Shown: positions 30,030 through 37,180, numbered from the stretch's first letter. The stretch is DNA of 64,000 bases from Thauera chlorobenzoica (GCF_001922305.1 NZ_CP018839.1:2666001-2730000), one strand, 5' to 3'. The notes: generated from the sequence alone by a model not told the origin. Program-made: numbers and translations.

Positions 30030-30143
30030 TTACGTATGCCTGGCCTCGGCGCGCGGTCTCAGCCCGAGAGCACCGATTATCTTGAGAATCGTGTCGAAGT
30101 CGGGACTACGTTCCCCTGAAAGGGCTTTGTAGAGGCTTTTTGC
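30030..30143 (-). pseudogene. Remnant of a HigA-type addiction-module antitoxin gene
   Basis: About 37 codons on the - strand encode AKSLYKALSGERSPDFDTIL followed by a KIIGALGLRPRAEARHT end and a TAA stop. This is the C-terminal half of the helix-turn-helix antitoxins that pair with RelE/HigB-type toxins. The N-terminal half is missing: the frame runs into the truncated attC site. It marks the far end of the cassette array and is not expected to be functional. No toxin gene is seen beside it. Confidence 0.7.
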
Positions 30144-30168
30144 CGTCCGCTGCAAGCGCTTGTTGGGC
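30141..30168 (-). other. Truncated attC site of the last cassette
   Basis: On the - strand GCCCAAC (a perfect RYYYAAC inverse core, 30168-30162) is followed by AAGCGCTTGCAGCGGAC, which has the look of the second half of a left arm. No matching right arm or GTTRRRY core follows; the site runs directly into the antitoxin remnant. It lies 69 bases past the stop of the 336-residue cassette gene. Confidence 0.6.
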
Positions 30169-30236
30169 CATTAGCTAGTGGCACGCTGGTTGCGGTGCAG
30201 CCTACTGGCGCGGCGGTTGTGCCTCGCGAGGTTCGC

Positions 30237-31247
30237 TTACTCTTTGCTCGCGGTCTTCGTCAGCAACTCAAGCACAGATTTTGACCCGGCTACTGACTCT
30301 CCCTTGCCATTTGAGAAGCCCGTTTCTTGTGGAGAGAAGATGCAAGATGCGGCATGTGCAAGGACAATATTTTCAGTACCGGCTCCGCCAGACGCTTCGA
30401 CGAGCGACCGGTAAGTGAGCAGTGCGTTCTGACGATGCCTGTTTACTACTACATTGTGCTTATGTGTGGCGTAGTTTCGAGAGGCCATTAACAGTAGATA
30501 GCCCAATACGGCAAATATCAGCACCTTACTGCTAATGAGTTGAAACATCTCTGCGGAGCTCTCTGGCCGTATCCATTCGACCTTGTGCAGAAACAAGCTA
30601 AGGACGGCAAAAAATCCAACTGCCGACGCAAACCAATATGTGTACTTGAGCCATGTGGCTGCCAAGGTCTCTTGTTCCTCGGCTTCTTGCTTGAAGTGAA
30701 TTGCTTGTTGCGAGACGCCTTGTTCCGCTGCTACCGCCCGAATTTCAGCTAGTGCACTGTCGGCGTCGCTCTTCGCCGTATGCAGTTGTGTTGTTAGTTT
30801 TTCGGACTGATCTTTAATAGATTGGATTGTCGCTCGGGCTTGTGTTTCAAGGAGACTGGTATCCGTAATGCGAGCGACGCCATACGCCACGTATTGCCAC
30901 AGTTGGTCGAAGAGCTGATCTCGCCGAGTTTTCAGGGTGTTGATGATACTCGTACGGCTGCTGGCGGCGTTCGCTGCCGTGGCGTTGAATTCGAGAATCT
31001 GCTCGAAAACGTTGAAATCGGCTTGTGCCTGCTGGCTAATAACATTCAACTGCCCGTCTGAAAAGTCATCGAGAGCAGTGAGGGGGATGCGCCGATATAT
31101 GTCAATTAGGGCCCGCGATGGCGCGACTGCTTCGGAGAAGTTCATCTGCTTGCCAAGATCAGCTTCACGGCTGAGCGTACTTGCATCAAATTGCTGAACA
31201 CGATCAAGAGCCTCGCGAGTGCTTTCCAACAATGTTAGCGTTGCCAT
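30237..31247 (-). CDS. Integron cassette gene 3: coiled-coil protein with two membrane helices
   Basis: The 336-residue protein has unknown function. Residues 1-195 are mostly charged helix with likely coiled coils (about 140-195). Two hydrophobic segments follow (about 201-220 and 237-256), joined by a short loop. The C-terminal soluble part (about 260-336) contains HNVVVNRHRQNALLTYRSLV. There is no signal peptide. The start ATG lies 55 bases after the recombination end of its cassette. Lower GC than flanking genes supports foreign origin. The N-in membrane hairpin plan resembles membrane-anchored effectors, but no assignment is justified. Confidence 0.8.
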   Translation of the reverse strand: MATLTLLESTREALDRVQQFDASTLSREADLGKQMNFSEAVAPSRALIDIYRRIPLTALDDFSDGQLNVISQQAQADFNVFEQILEFNATAANAASSRTSIINTLKTRRDQLFDQLWQYVAYGVARITDTSLLETQARATIQSIKDQSEKLTTQLHTAKSDADSALAEIRAVAAEQGVSQQAIHFKQEAEEQETLAATWLKYTYWFASAVGFFAVLSLFLHKVEWIRPESSAEMFQLISSKVLIFAVLGYLLLMASRNYATHKHNVVVNRHRQNALLTYRSLVEASGGAGTENIVLAHAASCIFSPQETGFSNGKGESVAGSKSVLELLTKTASKE

Positions 31248-31302
31248 TTTCTTGTTCGCCTATCAGAAACTCATTGAAATGTGATTTGCGTAAGAATGCG
31301 GA

Positions 31303-31373
31303 GCCCAACGTCGAAGATCAGCAAGGGGCAAAAGCGCAGCTTTTGACCGGTCGGCTGCAGCATAGTGTTAGCC
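31303..31373 (-). other. attC recombination site of cassette 2
   Basis: This is a 71-base imperfect inverted repeat. On the - strand it runs from GGCTAAC (31373-31367) to GTTGGGC (31309-31303), a perfect GTTRRRY core. In the - strand the left arm is TGCTGCAGCCGACC and the right arm region is TTGCTGATCTTCGACG. The centre is a long hairpin, CAAAAGCTGCGCTTTTG. Cutting at G^TTGGGC would make the next cassette begin 56 bases before the 336-residue gene. Confidence 0.85.
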
Positions 31374-31380
31374 ATGGCAC

Positions 31381-31773
31381 CTATACGACCAGGAATTTGA
31401 AATGACTTGGCCTATCACTGCGGAGAACATGGCTGGAAACCTTCAGCTTGCCGCAGTAGGTGAAGTCGGAGTGGTGGCGTTCACGGTGAAAAAGATGAAT
31501 TTCCTCACCGTTCGTCTCTGCGTTGAGCATGCGCTCTTCGGCGAAATGGTCGGTCGGACCCTCCCATTCAAGCGTATTTCCAGATAGCCGGTCAGTGTAT
31601 TGCTCGGCTGACGATTGCTTTTCCTCGGTGACGAACAGGACGATCTTATGGTCGTCACGTGGCGTGACGACTCCACGAGCGATGGCGTGGAAACTCGCAT
31701 ACCCCCACAACTCAGCCAATGCTTGGCGTGAGTACGTGGCCCCTTTATTGATCTTGGCGAACGAGATTGGCAT
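31381..31773 (-). CDS. Integron cassette gene 2: DUF3427-like small protein
   Basis: This 130-residue soluble protein has the motifs YSRQALAELWGY, IVLFVTEEK and EIHLFHRERHHSDFTYCGKL. This order resembles the small beta-rich domain (DUF3427-like) found at the C-terminus of some helicase/restriction-type proteins, where it is thought to read DNA or ligands. That match is from memory and tentative. It is a complete stand-alone gene 19 bases from the recombination end of its cassette, and its stop is 8 bases before its attC. Confidence 0.75.
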   Translation of the reverse strand: MPISFAKINKGATYSRQALAELWGYASFHAIARGVVTPRDDHKIVLFVTEEKQSSAEQYTDRLSGNTLEWEGPTDHFAEERMLNAETNGEEIHLFHRERHHSDFTYCGKLKVSSHVLRSDRPSHFKFLVV

Positions 31774-31791
31774 GGGTGTGAATGTATGAAT

Positions 31792-31886
31792 GGCTAACGC
31801 AGCGCTAACCGGCCGCCGGAGCGCGTAGCGCGAAGGGAACCAAAAGCGCAGCTTTTGGGCGGTCCGAGTTGAGCAAATGGTTAGCA
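31792..31886 (-). other. attC recombination site of cassette 1
   Basis: This 95-base imperfect inverted repeat runs on the - strand from TGCTAAC (31886-31880) to GTTAGCC (31798-31792). Arms are CTCAACTCGGACCGCC on one side and GGCCGGTTAGCGCTGC on the other. The centre again carries CAAAAGCTGCGCTTTTG plus a second GC-rich hairpin (GCGCTACGCGC). The layout matches the R''-L''-L'-R' order of known attC sites. Confidence 0.85.
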
Positions 31887-31887
31887 G

Positions 31888-32207
31888 TCATTTTGCTGTG
31901 ACTAATTGCGCGATGATCGCACCAACAGAAAGTGCTAAGGCCACTAGCGATACGCCTAATGACCAGATGAATTTGGAATTTTCCTGATCTTGTCCGGCCA
32001 AGATAGCTGCGAGGTACGGCAGGTTGATTGCGTGTCGCAATTCTCCGGCCACTGGCGCGAACAAATGCACGGATGAATTCTCGCCAGTCTTGTATTTGTA
32101 CTTGTGATCAAGATGGTAGTAAATGTAGCCGAATAAGATGTGTTTGTCGCAGCCAAGCTCTTCTGCAATCGCCTCAATATCGATCTCAATCATTACCTTT
32201 CCGATGT
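31888..32207 (-). pseudogene. Integron cassette gene 1, 3' part (split by IS)
   Basis: This encodes the last 106 residues of a small protein, ending in one hydrophobic helix (KFIWSLGVSLVALALSVGAI, near the C-terminus). An internal ATG at 32193 could still give a 101-residue product. Joining the 5' part at 33664-33748 after removing the insertion element and one target duplicate gives a single 134-codon frame. The product is unknown: helical N-terminus, tail-anchored membrane protein. The stop lies next to its attC. Confidence 0.8.
32200..32207. repeat. Target-site duplication, left copy
   Basis: TCCGATGT directly abuts the left end of the insertion element and is repeated on its right side at 33656-33663. 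Eight bases is the usual duplication for ISL3-family elements. Confidence 0.93.
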
Positions 32208-32254
32208 GGCTCTATGCCGTTTCCAGTGGAAATTGACTTCTCAACAAACATGAC
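32208..32254 (+). repeat. Left terminal inverted repeat of the ISL3 element
   Basis: The 47 bases are an exact inverted match to 33609-33655. The identity over this length indicates the two ends have not diverged. Confidence 0.93.
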
Positions 32255-32299
32255 CTTCGGTGGTCCAACCGCCCGACACTGACGCCGACCTCGCACCCG

Positions 32300-33622
32300 A
32301 TGAACAACCAGATCGAAGCCCTCTTCACCACCGCACTTGGCCTGCAGCCGCCCTGGCAAGTCGCCAAGGTCGAGCTCAACACGGCCAAGCGGCGCATCGA
32401 CTTCGAGGTCGAGCACACCGGCAAACGTGCGACCTGCCCGGCATGCGGGGTCGAGCAGCAGTTGATCCATGATCGCGTGCGCCGCAGTTGGCGACACCTG
32501 GACTTCTTCCAGTTCGAAGCCTGGCTCCATGCCGAGGTGCCGCGCGTGCAGTGCTCGGGCTGCGGCAAGACCACGCAGTTGCCGGTGCCGTGGGCACGCG
32601 AGGGCAGTGGCTTCACCTTGCTGTTCGAGGCGCTGGGCCTGTCGCTGTGCCGGGAATTGCCCGTGCGCCAGGCCGCCAATCAGATGCGGGTTGCACCAAA
32701 GCGGCTGTGGCGGCGGGTTCGCCACTACGTCGAGGTGGCGCGAGCCAAGGACGACATGTCGGGCGTGCGCCACGTGGGCATCGACGAGACCAGCGTCAAG
32801 CGTGGGCACCAGTACATCACCGTGGTGCATGACCTGGCGGCCAAGCGTTTGCTGTTCGCCTGCCCCGGTCGTGACCATCAAACCCTGGGGGCCTTTTCGG
32901 AGGACATGCGCGCGCATGGCGGCGATCCGGCCACCATCGAACACGCCTGCATCGACATGAGCGCGGCGTACGCCAAGGGGATCAGTCAGTCGCTGCCCAA
33001 CGCCCAGATCAGCTACGACCGCTTTCACGTCGTGGCGCTTGCCAACGCGGCGATGGATGAGGTGCGACGCGAAGAGATGCGCAGCTCGGCCGCCGCCGTC
33101 CGCGAGGCGGTGGGCGTGCATAGCAAGAAGACCCTTCGCCAACTGCTGTGGGGCATGCGCAAGGACTCGGCGAGCTGGACTCGGGCGCAGTTCGAGGCGA
33201 TGCACTGGCTGCAGCGCTCGAACCTGAAGAGCGCACGGGCCTGGCGACTCAAGCAGGCCCTGCGGCTGGTCTACCGCGAGGCGCGGGACAGCAACAGCGA
33301 AGAGCTCGCCCTGGGCGCATTGACGAAGTGGATGAGCTGGGCTCGACGCTCGCGGCTCGAGCCGTTCAAGCGCTTGGCGGCCACGTTGAAAGAACATCTC
33401 GGCGGTGTCGTGCACGGCATGCTCGACGGGCGCAGCAACGCCTACGTCGAGGCGATGAACGGCCTGCTTCAGAAAGCGAAGACCGCCGCCCGAGGCTTCC
33501 GGGACCCCGAGAACTTCATCGCGATCGCCTACCTGCGAATGTCCAAGCTCGAGCATCTACCGAAGAACCCTCTGGTGCCGGCCATCCCCCGCGACTACGG
33601 GCGCTACCGTCATGTTTGTTGA
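32300..33622 (+). CDS. tnp: ISL3-family transposase
   Basis: The 440-residue DDE transposase has an N-terminal zinc ribbon (CPACG at 46-50 and CSGCG at 85-89), a helix-turn-helix region (about 120-145) and catalytic D162 (HVGIDETS), D219 (CIDMSAAY) and E384 (AYVEAMNGLL). Length and motifs match the ISL3 family. The stop codon lies inside the right inverted repeat. The reading frame is complete with no frameshift. Confidence 0.95.
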   Translation: MNNQIEALFTTALGLQPPWQVAKVELNTAKRRIDFEVEHTGKRATCPACGVEQQLIHDRVRRSWRHLDFFQFEAWLHAEVPRVQCSGCGKTTQLPVPWAREGSGFTLLFEALGLSLCRELPVRQAANQMRVAPKRLWRRVRHYVEVARAKDDMSGVRHVGIDETSVKRGHQYITVVHDLAAKRLLFACPGRDHQTLGAFSEDMRAHGGDPATIEHACIDMSAAYAKGISQSLPNAQISYDRFHVVALANAAMDEVRREEMRSSAAAVREAVGVHSKKTLRQLLWGMRKDSASWTRAQFEAMHWLQRSNLKSARAWRLKQALRLVYREARDSNSEELALGALTKWMSWARRSRLEPFKRLAATLKEHLGGVVHGMLDGRSNAYVEAMNGLLQKAKTAARGFRDPENFIAIAYLRMSKLEHLPKNPLVPAIPRDYGRYRHVC

Positions 33623-33655
33623 GAAGTCAATTTCCACTGGAAACGGCATAGAGCC
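33609..33655 (-). repeat. Right terminal inverted repeat of the ISL3 element
   Basis: This is an exact inverted copy of the left end; it includes the transposase stop codon. Confidence 0.93.
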
Positions 33656-33663
33656 TCCGATGT
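33656..33663. repeat. Target-site duplication, right copy
   Basis: TCCGATGT matches the left copy at 32200-32207. Deleting the element plus one copy restores the cassette gene frame. Confidence 0.93.
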
Positions 33664-33748
33664 TCGAGCCCTCAATTGGAAAGGATGCTTGATATAAGTC
33701 GTAAATGCAGCGGAGAACTTGTCTCTCGGTTGGGATAGGCTTTGACAT
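33664..33748 (-). pseudogene. Integron cassette gene 1, 5' part (split by IS)
   Basis: This encodes the first 28 residues or so (MSKPIPTERQVLRCIYDLYQ and on) of the cassette-1 protein. The start ATG follows the recombination end TTAGCC by only three bases, as is common for cassettes. The frame continues across the restored junction into 32207-31888. Confidence 0.8.
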
Positions 33749-33751
33749 GAT

Positions 33752-33822
33752 GGCTAACTATAAGTGGACCGCCTAAATGACGGATCTCAACCCGTCGGCA
33801 CGAATGTATGCACTCTACATCA
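33752..33822 (-). other. attI: attI-like primary recombination site
   Basis: GTTAGCC (33758-33752 on the - strand) is the core where the first cassette joins. The bases before it, GGTCCACTTATA, do not form a long inverted repeat with any downstream partner, as expected for attI rather than attC. The site lies between the first cassette and the 5' end of intI. An ATGTA-N7-TACAT inverted repeat at 33804-33820 could be an integrase-binding or regulator site. The outer boundary is approximate. Confidence 0.65.
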
Positions 33823-33876
33823 AGACGACTTCATGCAACAATACAATCCCTTACGTTTTTTTAGCGTGTCCTACCC

Positions 33877-34108
33877 ATGACTGCAGACCCGTCAGCGCCA
33901 GCGTCGCCGTGATTGCTCGACCGTGTCCGGGAGCGCATCCGCGTAAAGCATTACAGCATCCGCACGGATGCAGGCGTACGTTGATTGGATACGGTGGTTC
34001 ATCCTCTTTCACGGCAAGCGACATCCGCAGGAATTGGGGGCGCCGGAGGTGGACCGGGTGACGATGCTGCCGAATGCGCTGGAGCGCAAGTATCCGATGG
34101 CAGCACGG
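33877..34108 (+). pseudogene. intI: Integron integrase pseudogene
   Basis: Fragments clearly match IntI tyrosine recombinases. [18 protein letters not shown] lies in one frame, then, after an apparent one-base insertion near 33968, [20 protein letters not shown] and LGAPEV in the next frame. This is joined to DRVTMLP and [10 protein letters not shown], which in intact IntI lie about 150 residues further on; the latter is part of the IntI-specific extra helix. An in-frame TGA occurs at codon 12. The catalytic Arg/His/Tyr regions are absent. So there is a stop, a frameshift and one or two internal deletions; the enzyme is dead. Confidence 0.88.
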
Positions 34109-34201
34109 GCTGCGGCCGACGCGGCCGCGCATCTGGTGCAGTTGCGCGAGGCCGAAGCGGTCGCTGCGGTTGATGATGATCGTGTTCGCGGTCGGGCAGG
34201 T
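34109..34201 (-). pseudogene. Fragment of mfd (transcription-repair coupling factor)
   Basis: The - strand reads [20 protein letters not shown] then [11 protein letters not shown], which matches helicase motif V-VI of Mfd ([12 protein letters not shown] ... HQLRGRVGRS). Only about 31 codons remain. The fragment touches the intI remnant directly at 34108/34109 and ends 18 bases from the thioredoxin gene. It is a recombination scar, not a gene. Confidence 0.72.
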
Positions 34202-34219
34202 GCAGGAGGAGACGGCGGT

Positions 34220-34606
34220 TCAGCGCGACAGCTGCGCCGCCAGGGTCCGTACTTCGTCGGGCACGCCGGGGGCGGGGCGTGCGGGTGCGCTCGCCAAGGC
34301 GTCGATCAGCCGTGCGACCACGGCCTCATGCGGCAGGGTGACGCCGAAATGGAGCACGACCCCGCCGCGCATGACTGCCAGGGTAGGGAAGTTGTCCACG
34401 TCGATGTCGCCGACGAGTTCGGCGTCGTCCTCGATGTCGGCCCAGGCGAAGACGATGCCGGGGCGGGCGCTTGCGATGCGCTCGAATGCCGGGCGGAAGT
34501 CGCGGCAGGTTCCGCACCAGGCGGCACAGAGGGCGACGACGACGAGTGGGGCTTCGGCCGCGCGCGGGCGGTCGGCGAGCTTGGCGAGCGGGGTCAGGGG
34601 CGGCAT
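34220..34606 (-). CDS. Thioredoxin family protein
   Basis: This 128-residue protein has the redox motif WCGTC (about residues 30-34), D-I-D-V-D-N-F-P-T with the cis-Pro (about 71-78), and no signal peptide. It is a cytoplasmic thiol-disulfide protein of unknown partner. It abuts the mfd scar and is the first normal gene beyond the integron. Confidence 0.88.
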   Translation of the reverse strand: MPPLTPLAKLADRPRAAEAPLVVVALCAAWCGTCRDFRPAFERIASARPGIVFAWADIEDDAELVGDIDVDNFPTLAVMRGGVVLHFGVTLPHEAVVARLIDALASAPARPAPGVPDEVRTLAAQLSR

Positions 34607-34719
34607 CGATGCGGTGGATTCCGGTATTTCGATCGGACGAGCGGTTGCGCCGCTGCGGGGGCAAGATTACCAGAGCGGGCGGTGGGGTCGCGGTTCATGC
34701 CGCATCTGGCCGCCTGCAT

Positions 34720-36690
34720 CTAGCCGCCTTTCGGGAAGAACTCCAGCTTGCGTTCCGTTGCTTCGTGCCTGTTCGCGACCTGCGGCTTCAGCGCGCCGAT
34801 GACGTGCATCTCGCAGCGCTTGCAGTCGAAGCGCAGGGTCAGGGTCTGGTCGCCGTGGACGAGCTGCATCGGTTCGGGGCGGATGCCTTTCACTTCCTTC
34901 GGACACTGGTTGAGGCTGTAGCGCAGGCAGTGCCGGGTGATCATCAGCGGCACTTCGCCGCGTTCCTCGTTCGCTTCGAAGGCGGCGTCGATCCGCTTCA
35001 CGCCGTGCCTGGCGTAAAAGGCGCGGGCGCGGGCGTTGGCGACGTTGGCGAGATAGCTCAGGTCGTCCTGCGGGTAGGGTACCGGCGGTTCGACCGCTGC
35101 CGCCCGGGGTGGGCGCGGATGCGCCGCGAGGCGCGCCGCTTCGAGGCGTTCGACGGCCTCGCGGCGCAGGGCGTTGAGCTGGGCGGCGGACAGGAAGGGG
35201 GCGGCCGGCGCGACGGCAGCCGCGCCCGAGGCCGGCGGCAGGGCGAGGACGATGTCGCCGGCGGTGAATATCGTGCCGCCGAGCTTGCCGAGCTGCTCGC
35301 GGATCCCCGCCAGCGCGCGCCCGACATCGCGCGCCGGCTCCCAGGCGGTATCCAACTCCGCGGTCGCGCCGATGCCGTCCTCGTCGGTGAGGCTGAGGGC
35401 AAAGCCGGTGGCGGTGGCGGCAAAGCGCGCATCGACGCGGATGCGGCGCTCGGCGGACTTCTTTTCCAGGGCGCGTTCGAATTCGTGGTCGTGGTTGCGG
35501 AACAGCGCGGTGCCGGGCACCAGTCCGGCAGGCAGCGGCTCGGACACGAACACCCGGTCGATGCCGTCGGCACCGGCCTCGACCCGGTTGACGCGCAGGC
35601 CGGCGAGCTCGCCCTTCGGGCCGTACCAGGCCAGGCCGTCGCCGTTGTGCAGGGGCGTGTTGCGCTCGACATCGAAGAACTTGCGGCCCTTGGCGTCGAT
35701 CTTCGCCGCGTGCCCGATCGGCTCGCCGACGAATTTCGGCGACTCGAAGGCCTCGATGCCGTGCTGGCGCTCGTGGGTGAAGTAATCGGTGTAGCCGCGG
35801 TTGAAGGTCTTGTCGGCCTGCGGCGTGAACAGAAAGGTGGTGCGCCCGCTGGAGGCGCGGCGCCAGGCCGGGCCGTCGGCCTCGGGGCGATCGAGGAGGT
35901 CGTCGAGCAGGCGGCGGTAGTGGGCGGTGATGTTCTTGACGTAGGCGAGGTCCTTGTAGCGGCCCTCGATCTTGAACGAGCTCACCCCCGCGGCGGCCAG
36001 CGCGCGCAGGTTGGCGCTCTGGTTGTTGTCCTTCATCGACAGCAGGTGTTGGCCGCTGGCGAGGGTGCGGCCGTCCTGGTCCTTGAGGTCGTAGGGCAGG
36101 CGGCAGGCCTGCGAGCATTCGCCGCGGTTGGCGCTGCGCCCGGTATGGGCGTGGCTGATGTAGCACTGGCCGGAAAAGGCCACGCACAGTGCGCCATGGA
36201 CGAAGTATTCGAGCTGGCAGGTGGTGGCATCGGCGATCTTGCGCACCTGGGCGAGGCTCAGCTCGCGCGCCAGCACGAGCTGCGAGAAGCCCACATCCTG
36301 CAGGAAGCGCGCCTTGGAGGCGTCGCGGATGTCGGTCTGGGTGCTGGCGTGGAGCTGGATCGGCGGCAGCTCGAGTTCAAGCAGGCCCATGTCCTGGACG
36401 ATCAGCGCATCGGCGCCGGCGTCGTAGAGTTGCCAGATCAGCCGCTGCGCTGCTTCCAGTTCATGATCGAACAGGATCGTGTTGGTGGCGACGAACACCT
36501 TCGCGTGGTAGCGGTGGGCGTGCGCCGCGAGGCGGGCGATGTCGGCGACCGTATTGTCCGCGGCCGAGCGCGCGCCGAAGGCCGGGCCGCCGATATAGAC
36601 GGCGTCGGCGCCGTGGTTGATCGCCTCGATGCCGAAGTCGGCGGTCTTGGCCGGAGCGAGGAGTTCGAGGACGTGGCGGGCAGTGTTCAT
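34720..36690 (-). CDS. rlhA: U32 family peptidase-like protein (RlhA type)
   Basis: This 656-residue protein starts with the U32 signature (ELLAPAKTADFGIEAINHGADAVYIG). It has the core EYFVHGALCVAFSGQCYIS with cysteines (about residues 158-178), RGECSQACR and FKIEGRYKD. The C-terminal half (about 400-650) includes a final Cys pair (FDCKRCEMHV). Length fits RlhA (YdcP), needed for hydroxylation of 23S rRNA C2501, rather than the shorter TrhP; the assignment by length and domain plan is moderately sure. Confidence 0.82.
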   Translation of the reverse strand: MNTARHVLELLAPAKTADFGIEAINHGADAVYIGGPAFGARSAADNTVADIARLAAHAHRYHAKVFVATNTILFDHELEAAQRLIWQLYDAGADALIVQDMGLLELELPPIQLHASTQTDIRDASKARFLQDVGFSQLVLARELSLAQVRKIADATTCQLEYFVHGALCVAFSGQCYISHAHTGRSANRGECSQACRLPYDLKDQDGRTLASGQHLLSMKDNNQSANLRALAAAGVSSFKIEGRYKDLAYVKNITAHYRRLLDDLLDRPEADGPAWRRASSGRTTFLFTPQADKTFNRGYTDYFTHERQHGIEAFESPKFVGEPIGHAAKIDAKGRKFFDVERNTPLHNGDGLAWYGPKGELAGLRVNRVEAGADGIDRVFVSEPLPAGLVPGTALFRNHDHEFERALEKKSAERRIRVDARFAATATGFALSLTDEDGIGATAELDTAWEPARDVGRALAGIREQLGKLGGTIFTAGDIVLALPPASGAAAVAPAAPFLSAAQLNALRREAVERLEAARLAAHPRPPRAAAVEPPVPYPQDDLSYLANVANARARAFYARHGVKRIDAAFEANEERGEVPLMITRHCLRYSLNQCPKEVKGIRPEPMQLVHGDQTLTLRFDCKRCEMHVIGALKPQVANRHEATERKLEFFPKGG

Positions 36691-36741
36691 CGCAGGGAGT
36701 TCCGGTTCGAAGGTTCGCCTTCGGGCGCGCGAGGGCGGAGC

Positions 36742-37086
36742 TTACAGCCGATCATGCCGGCGCCGGGCAAAGGGCAGCAGCACCAGCAACCCGGTCGCGT
36801 CGGCCAGCCAGTCGAGCGGATCGCCGACGCGGTGCGCGGTCAGCGCCTGCGCCACTTCCATCGCTGCGCCGTACAGCAGCAGGCCGCAGGCGATGCGCAG
36901 CGCCTGCCGCGGCCAGGCTGCGAGCGCCAGCAGGGCGAGGGCGGCGAACAGTACGGCGTGCTCGATCTTGTCCTGCCAGGCCACCAGCCGGGGTACCTCG
37001 GGGGCCGGCAGCAGCGCCAGCCAGAACACGGCCAGCAGGACGATGACAAAAAGCAGGCGCAGCAGTTGACGAACGGTCGCGGGCAT
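36742..37086 (-). CDS. VanZ-like membrane protein
   Basis: The 114-residue protein has four hydrophobic helices and VanZ-like motifs: WQDKIEHAVLFA and EVAQALTAHRVGDPLDWLAD. The family function is unclear. It lies 33 bases upstream of the U32 gene boundary zone and is divergent from the sugar dehydrogenase gene. Confidence 0.83.
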   Translation of the reverse strand: MPATVRQLLRLLFVIVLLAVFWLALLPAPEVPRLVAWQDKIEHAVLFAALALLALAAWPRQALRIACGLLLYGAAMEVAQALTAHRVGDPLDWLADATGLLVLLPFARRRHDRL

Positions 37087-37180
37087 GCGAAGTCCTAAAA
37101 GCGTTGATCACGATCGCCGGCCACGGGAAGGCCGGAGCCGCGGGAGGTTCCCGCCGGCTCCCGTCCGGCACAGGAGAACG

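Larger units (their letters stand above)
32208..33655 (+). mobile_element. ISL3-family insertion sequence (1448 bp)
   Basis: The ends are perfect 47-bp inverted repeats (32208-32254 and 33609-33655, beginning GGCTCTATGCCGTTTCCAGT). An 8-bp direct duplication flanks the element. One complete transposase gene fills it. All parts are intact, so it is probably a recent insertion and may still be mobile. It lies inside integron cassette 1. Confidence 0.96.
30030..34108. mobile_element. Decayed chromosomal integron with three cassettes
   Basis: This region contains, right to left, an intI pseudogene on the + strand, an attI-like core, and three cassettes all read on the - strand away from intI. 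It also holds two complete attC sites, one truncated attC and an antitoxin remnant. Each cassette begins with the TTRRRY end of a recombination site followed shortly by a start codon. An ISL3-family element sits in the first cassette. The cassettes are visibly AT-richer than the surroundings. Because intI is broken, cassettes can no longer be moved by a local enzyme. Confidence 0.88.

Noticed and set aside
30141..30168. Reading the GTTGGGC at 30162 as the right end of a + strand cassette
   Set aside because: No RYYYAAC partner or left arm lies upstream on the + strand, and all other cassettes run on the - strand.
32186..33556. A 456-codon - strand open frame across the ISL3 element
   Set aside because: It is the antisense of the transposase; the + strand frame carries the DDE residues and zinc ribbon.
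33968..34723. A 251-codon + strand open frame starting in the intI remnant
   Set aside because: Only the first 45 or so codons match IntI; the rest is antisense to the mfd fragment and the thioredoxin gene.
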